Assembly: GCA_902494685.1 (NCBI GenBank)
Contig: CABUUE010000083.1
Coordinates: 1-6,757 of the forward strand
Reading direction: 5' to 3'
DNA: 6,757 nt
From: an uncultured Collinsella sp.
GTDB lineage: Bacteria > Actinomycetota > Coriobacteriia > Coriobacteriales > Coriobacteriaceae
The notes below the pieces were generated by a model. It was not told the origin of the DNA and made no database searches. It saw only the letters and a list, made by a program, of their open reading frames with translations. Below are positions 5,402-6,757 of this stretch, piece by piece. A program made the position numbers and the translations under genes. Within the stretch, counting starts at the first letter, position 1. The number at the start of each line of letters is the position of its first letter.

Positions 5402-6757
5402 TTGAGCAGAAACAAGCCCGATAACAAGAAGATTGAGGAAGTCGGTATCGCCAAAGTGGAGGAGGCCTTTTCTTGCGTTCCTACCATACTTCCCCATTTG
5501 GACAAAAATGACAAAGGGGTGTGTACCGATGGACGCATAGAGGTCTACAGCGGAGAATCCCTGACGAAAGAAACCCTAATTGGAGAAATTGACGCGCAAG
5601 TAAAAGCCACAGTAAGCAGACGTCACAGCGAGCATCCAAAGGTACGTGTCAGCATAGAGGATTTGAAGAAGTATGCAACAGTTTTTCGCGGAGCCCTTTA
5701 TTTCAAAGTCTTTTTAAATCCTGACTTGACCCTAGACGGCATCTACTACAAGCAATATCTGCCCTATGACATCAATAAGGCACTGTCGCAGCTCAATGGC
5801 AGCGGCCAGAAAACGCTAAGTGACCGATTCGACCCCTTGTTCGATAAGCCCAGACAGCTTGAAAGGCTGTGTCGTGACTTTGTGCGGGATGCGCGGAAGC
5901 AGGGAAACGTCTCCCTTGTCGTTCCCGGAGAGAAGGCAAAGGATGGCTGTTCTATTCCAAGCTACTCTAAAATCCAAATTGTCAAGACCCTCTATTCGGA
6001 CGAACTCCCATTTTCGTTAGCCTCACTCGCAAACGGCGCATATCTCTACGGTGTTGCCTCGAATGGCGAATCCTATGCGATTGACAAGCTCGAAGATGTT
6101 TGTGCCATAGAAGCGGGATGCCCGTGCTCAATCGGTACGTCCGAGCATACTGAAACCATTATGGGCATGATTGGGGAAGACCAAGAGGGGGCCTACATTA
6201 AATTTGGTGGCTTCGTCGTTCGATTTGGAGGGCAGTCCAGTGTCAGTCTTACCTACACCGGGGGTATTCGGGAACGTTTAAGGGATCTCCATCTTGCAAA
6301 GGAAATACAGCAAACTGGTGAGTTGATAATAAATAGCCGAATTCATGGGCGCGTGCATTTTGACGACTCTTTCGAGCAAGAAATAGACAAGCAGATTCAA
6401 GAGATTGAGCCATTCGCTCGTTTACTCGACCGGCTTGAAATCTCTGCTGTATGGGACCCGGCAAAGTTTAACGGAACGGATTGGAGAAACATCAGATCGC
6501 TTCAGCTTGCCTTTATTGAAGGACAAGCTATCGAGTTGGATTGCTTCGAGGATGACCTCATCAATCTTAACTTCGATATTATGGGCACGAGAGTAAAGGT
6601 GTTCGCAAAGCGAAACGCTGACGGATTCTATAACTTGTTCAATCCCATGGATGCCAGCGTGTGCTTTACTCCAGGTGTTCATGAGCCTCCCAAGCCGGAG
6701 GATTTCTCGCCAGTACCGGGCCTACTGTGCTTGACGGCGGAGGACTATCGGCTGGCA
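5402..6757 (+). CDS. Unrecognised protein with PD-(D/E)XK-like N-terminal region, cut by window end
   Basis: One uninterrupted frame runs from TTG 5402 through the last base (452 codons, no stop seen), so this is a real, partial gene. An in-frame stop at 5396-5398 limits the start to TTG 5402 or GTG 5456. Near the N-terminus, CTDGRIEV (41-48) is followed 18 residues later by IDAQVKAT (63-70), then VRVSIEDLKKYATVFRGALYFKVFL (81-105). An acidic D/E strand, then a Q-V-K strand, then a helix and a hydrophobic strand is the layout of PD-(D/E)XK-like proteins such as DUF4365, with D43, E47, Q66 and K68 as candidate site residues. The rest is strand-rich, with GGIRERLRDL (287-296) beginning a helical stretch; I know no function for it. 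No signal peptide or membrane segment is seen. It lies 83 bases after the endonuclease with no terminator between, and may be a nuclease-like defence protein co-transcribed with the R-M genes. Confidence 0.75.
   Translation, partial: MSRNKPDNKKIEEVGIAKVEEAFSCVPTILPHLDKNDKGVCTDGRIEVYSGESLTKETLIGEIDAQVKATVSRRHSEHPKVRVSIEDLKKYATVFRGALYFKVFLNPDLTLDGIYYKQYLPYDINKALSQLNGSGQKTLSDRFDPLFDKPRQLERLCRDFVRDARKQGNVSLVVPGEKAKDGCSIPSYSKIQIVKTLYSDELPFSLASLANGAYLYGVASNGESYAIDKLEDVCAIEAGCPCSIGTSEHTETIMGMIGEDQEGAYIKFGGFVVRFGGQSSVSLTYTGGIRERLRDLHLAKEIQQTGELIINSRIHGRVHFDDSFEQEIDKQIQEIEPFARLLDRLEISAVWDPAKFNGTDWRNIRSLQLAFIEGQAIELDCFEDDLINLNFDIMGTRVKVFAKRNADGFYNLFNPMDASVCFTPGVHEPPKPEDFSPVPGLLCLTAEDYRLA

Noticed and set aside
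1..6757. CRISPR array, insertion sequence or integrase
   Set aside because: No regularly spaced repeats, no transposase or recombinase motifs, and no terminal repeats with target duplication were seen on either strand.

Overview
The window looks like a chromosomal segment from a high-GC actinobacterium. My best guess is a gut coriobacterium such as Collinsella. This rests on the style of the GH13 protein, the GC-rich codons, the tRNAs with encoded CCA, and the general look of the intergenic DNA; no diagnostic marker gene is present. All genes I can support lie on the + strand.

Positions 1-338 hold a tRNA cluster, Gly(GCC)-Cys(GCA)-Gly(GCC). Each tRNA is followed at once by its own terminator-like hairpin and T-run. 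Positions 340-639 are non-coding and rich in inverted and direct repeats. Positions 640-2373 encode a cytoplasmic GH13 alpha-glucosidase with all catalytic motifs intact. A good sigma70-type promoter (2474-2502) then drives a third identical tRNA-Gly(GCC) and a tRNA-Val(GAC), closed by a strong terminator (2676-2714).

From about 2715 to the window end the sequence changes character. It is visibly less GC-rich: 38 of 60 bases are G/C at 1261-1320 and 27 of 60 at 3601-3660. It carries what looks like a transferred defence locus next to tRNA-Val. The core is a complete type II restriction-modification pair of the BsuBI/PstI family: an N6-adenine DNA methyltransferase (2977-4377) and an endonuclease (GTG start 4356, stop 5318) overlapping it by 22 bases. 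CTGCAG is the likely target, by family inference.

A third gene follows 83 bases later. It begins at TTG 5402 and stays open to the last base of the window (452 codons seen). It is not a known part of PstI-type systems. Its N-terminal part has the spacing and residues of a PD-(D/E)XK-like fold (D43, Q66-V67-K68), resembling DUF4365-type proteins, followed by a long region I do not recognise. It is the best candidate here for an undescribed component: either an accessory of the R-M system or the first gene of a separate defence module continuing beyond the window.
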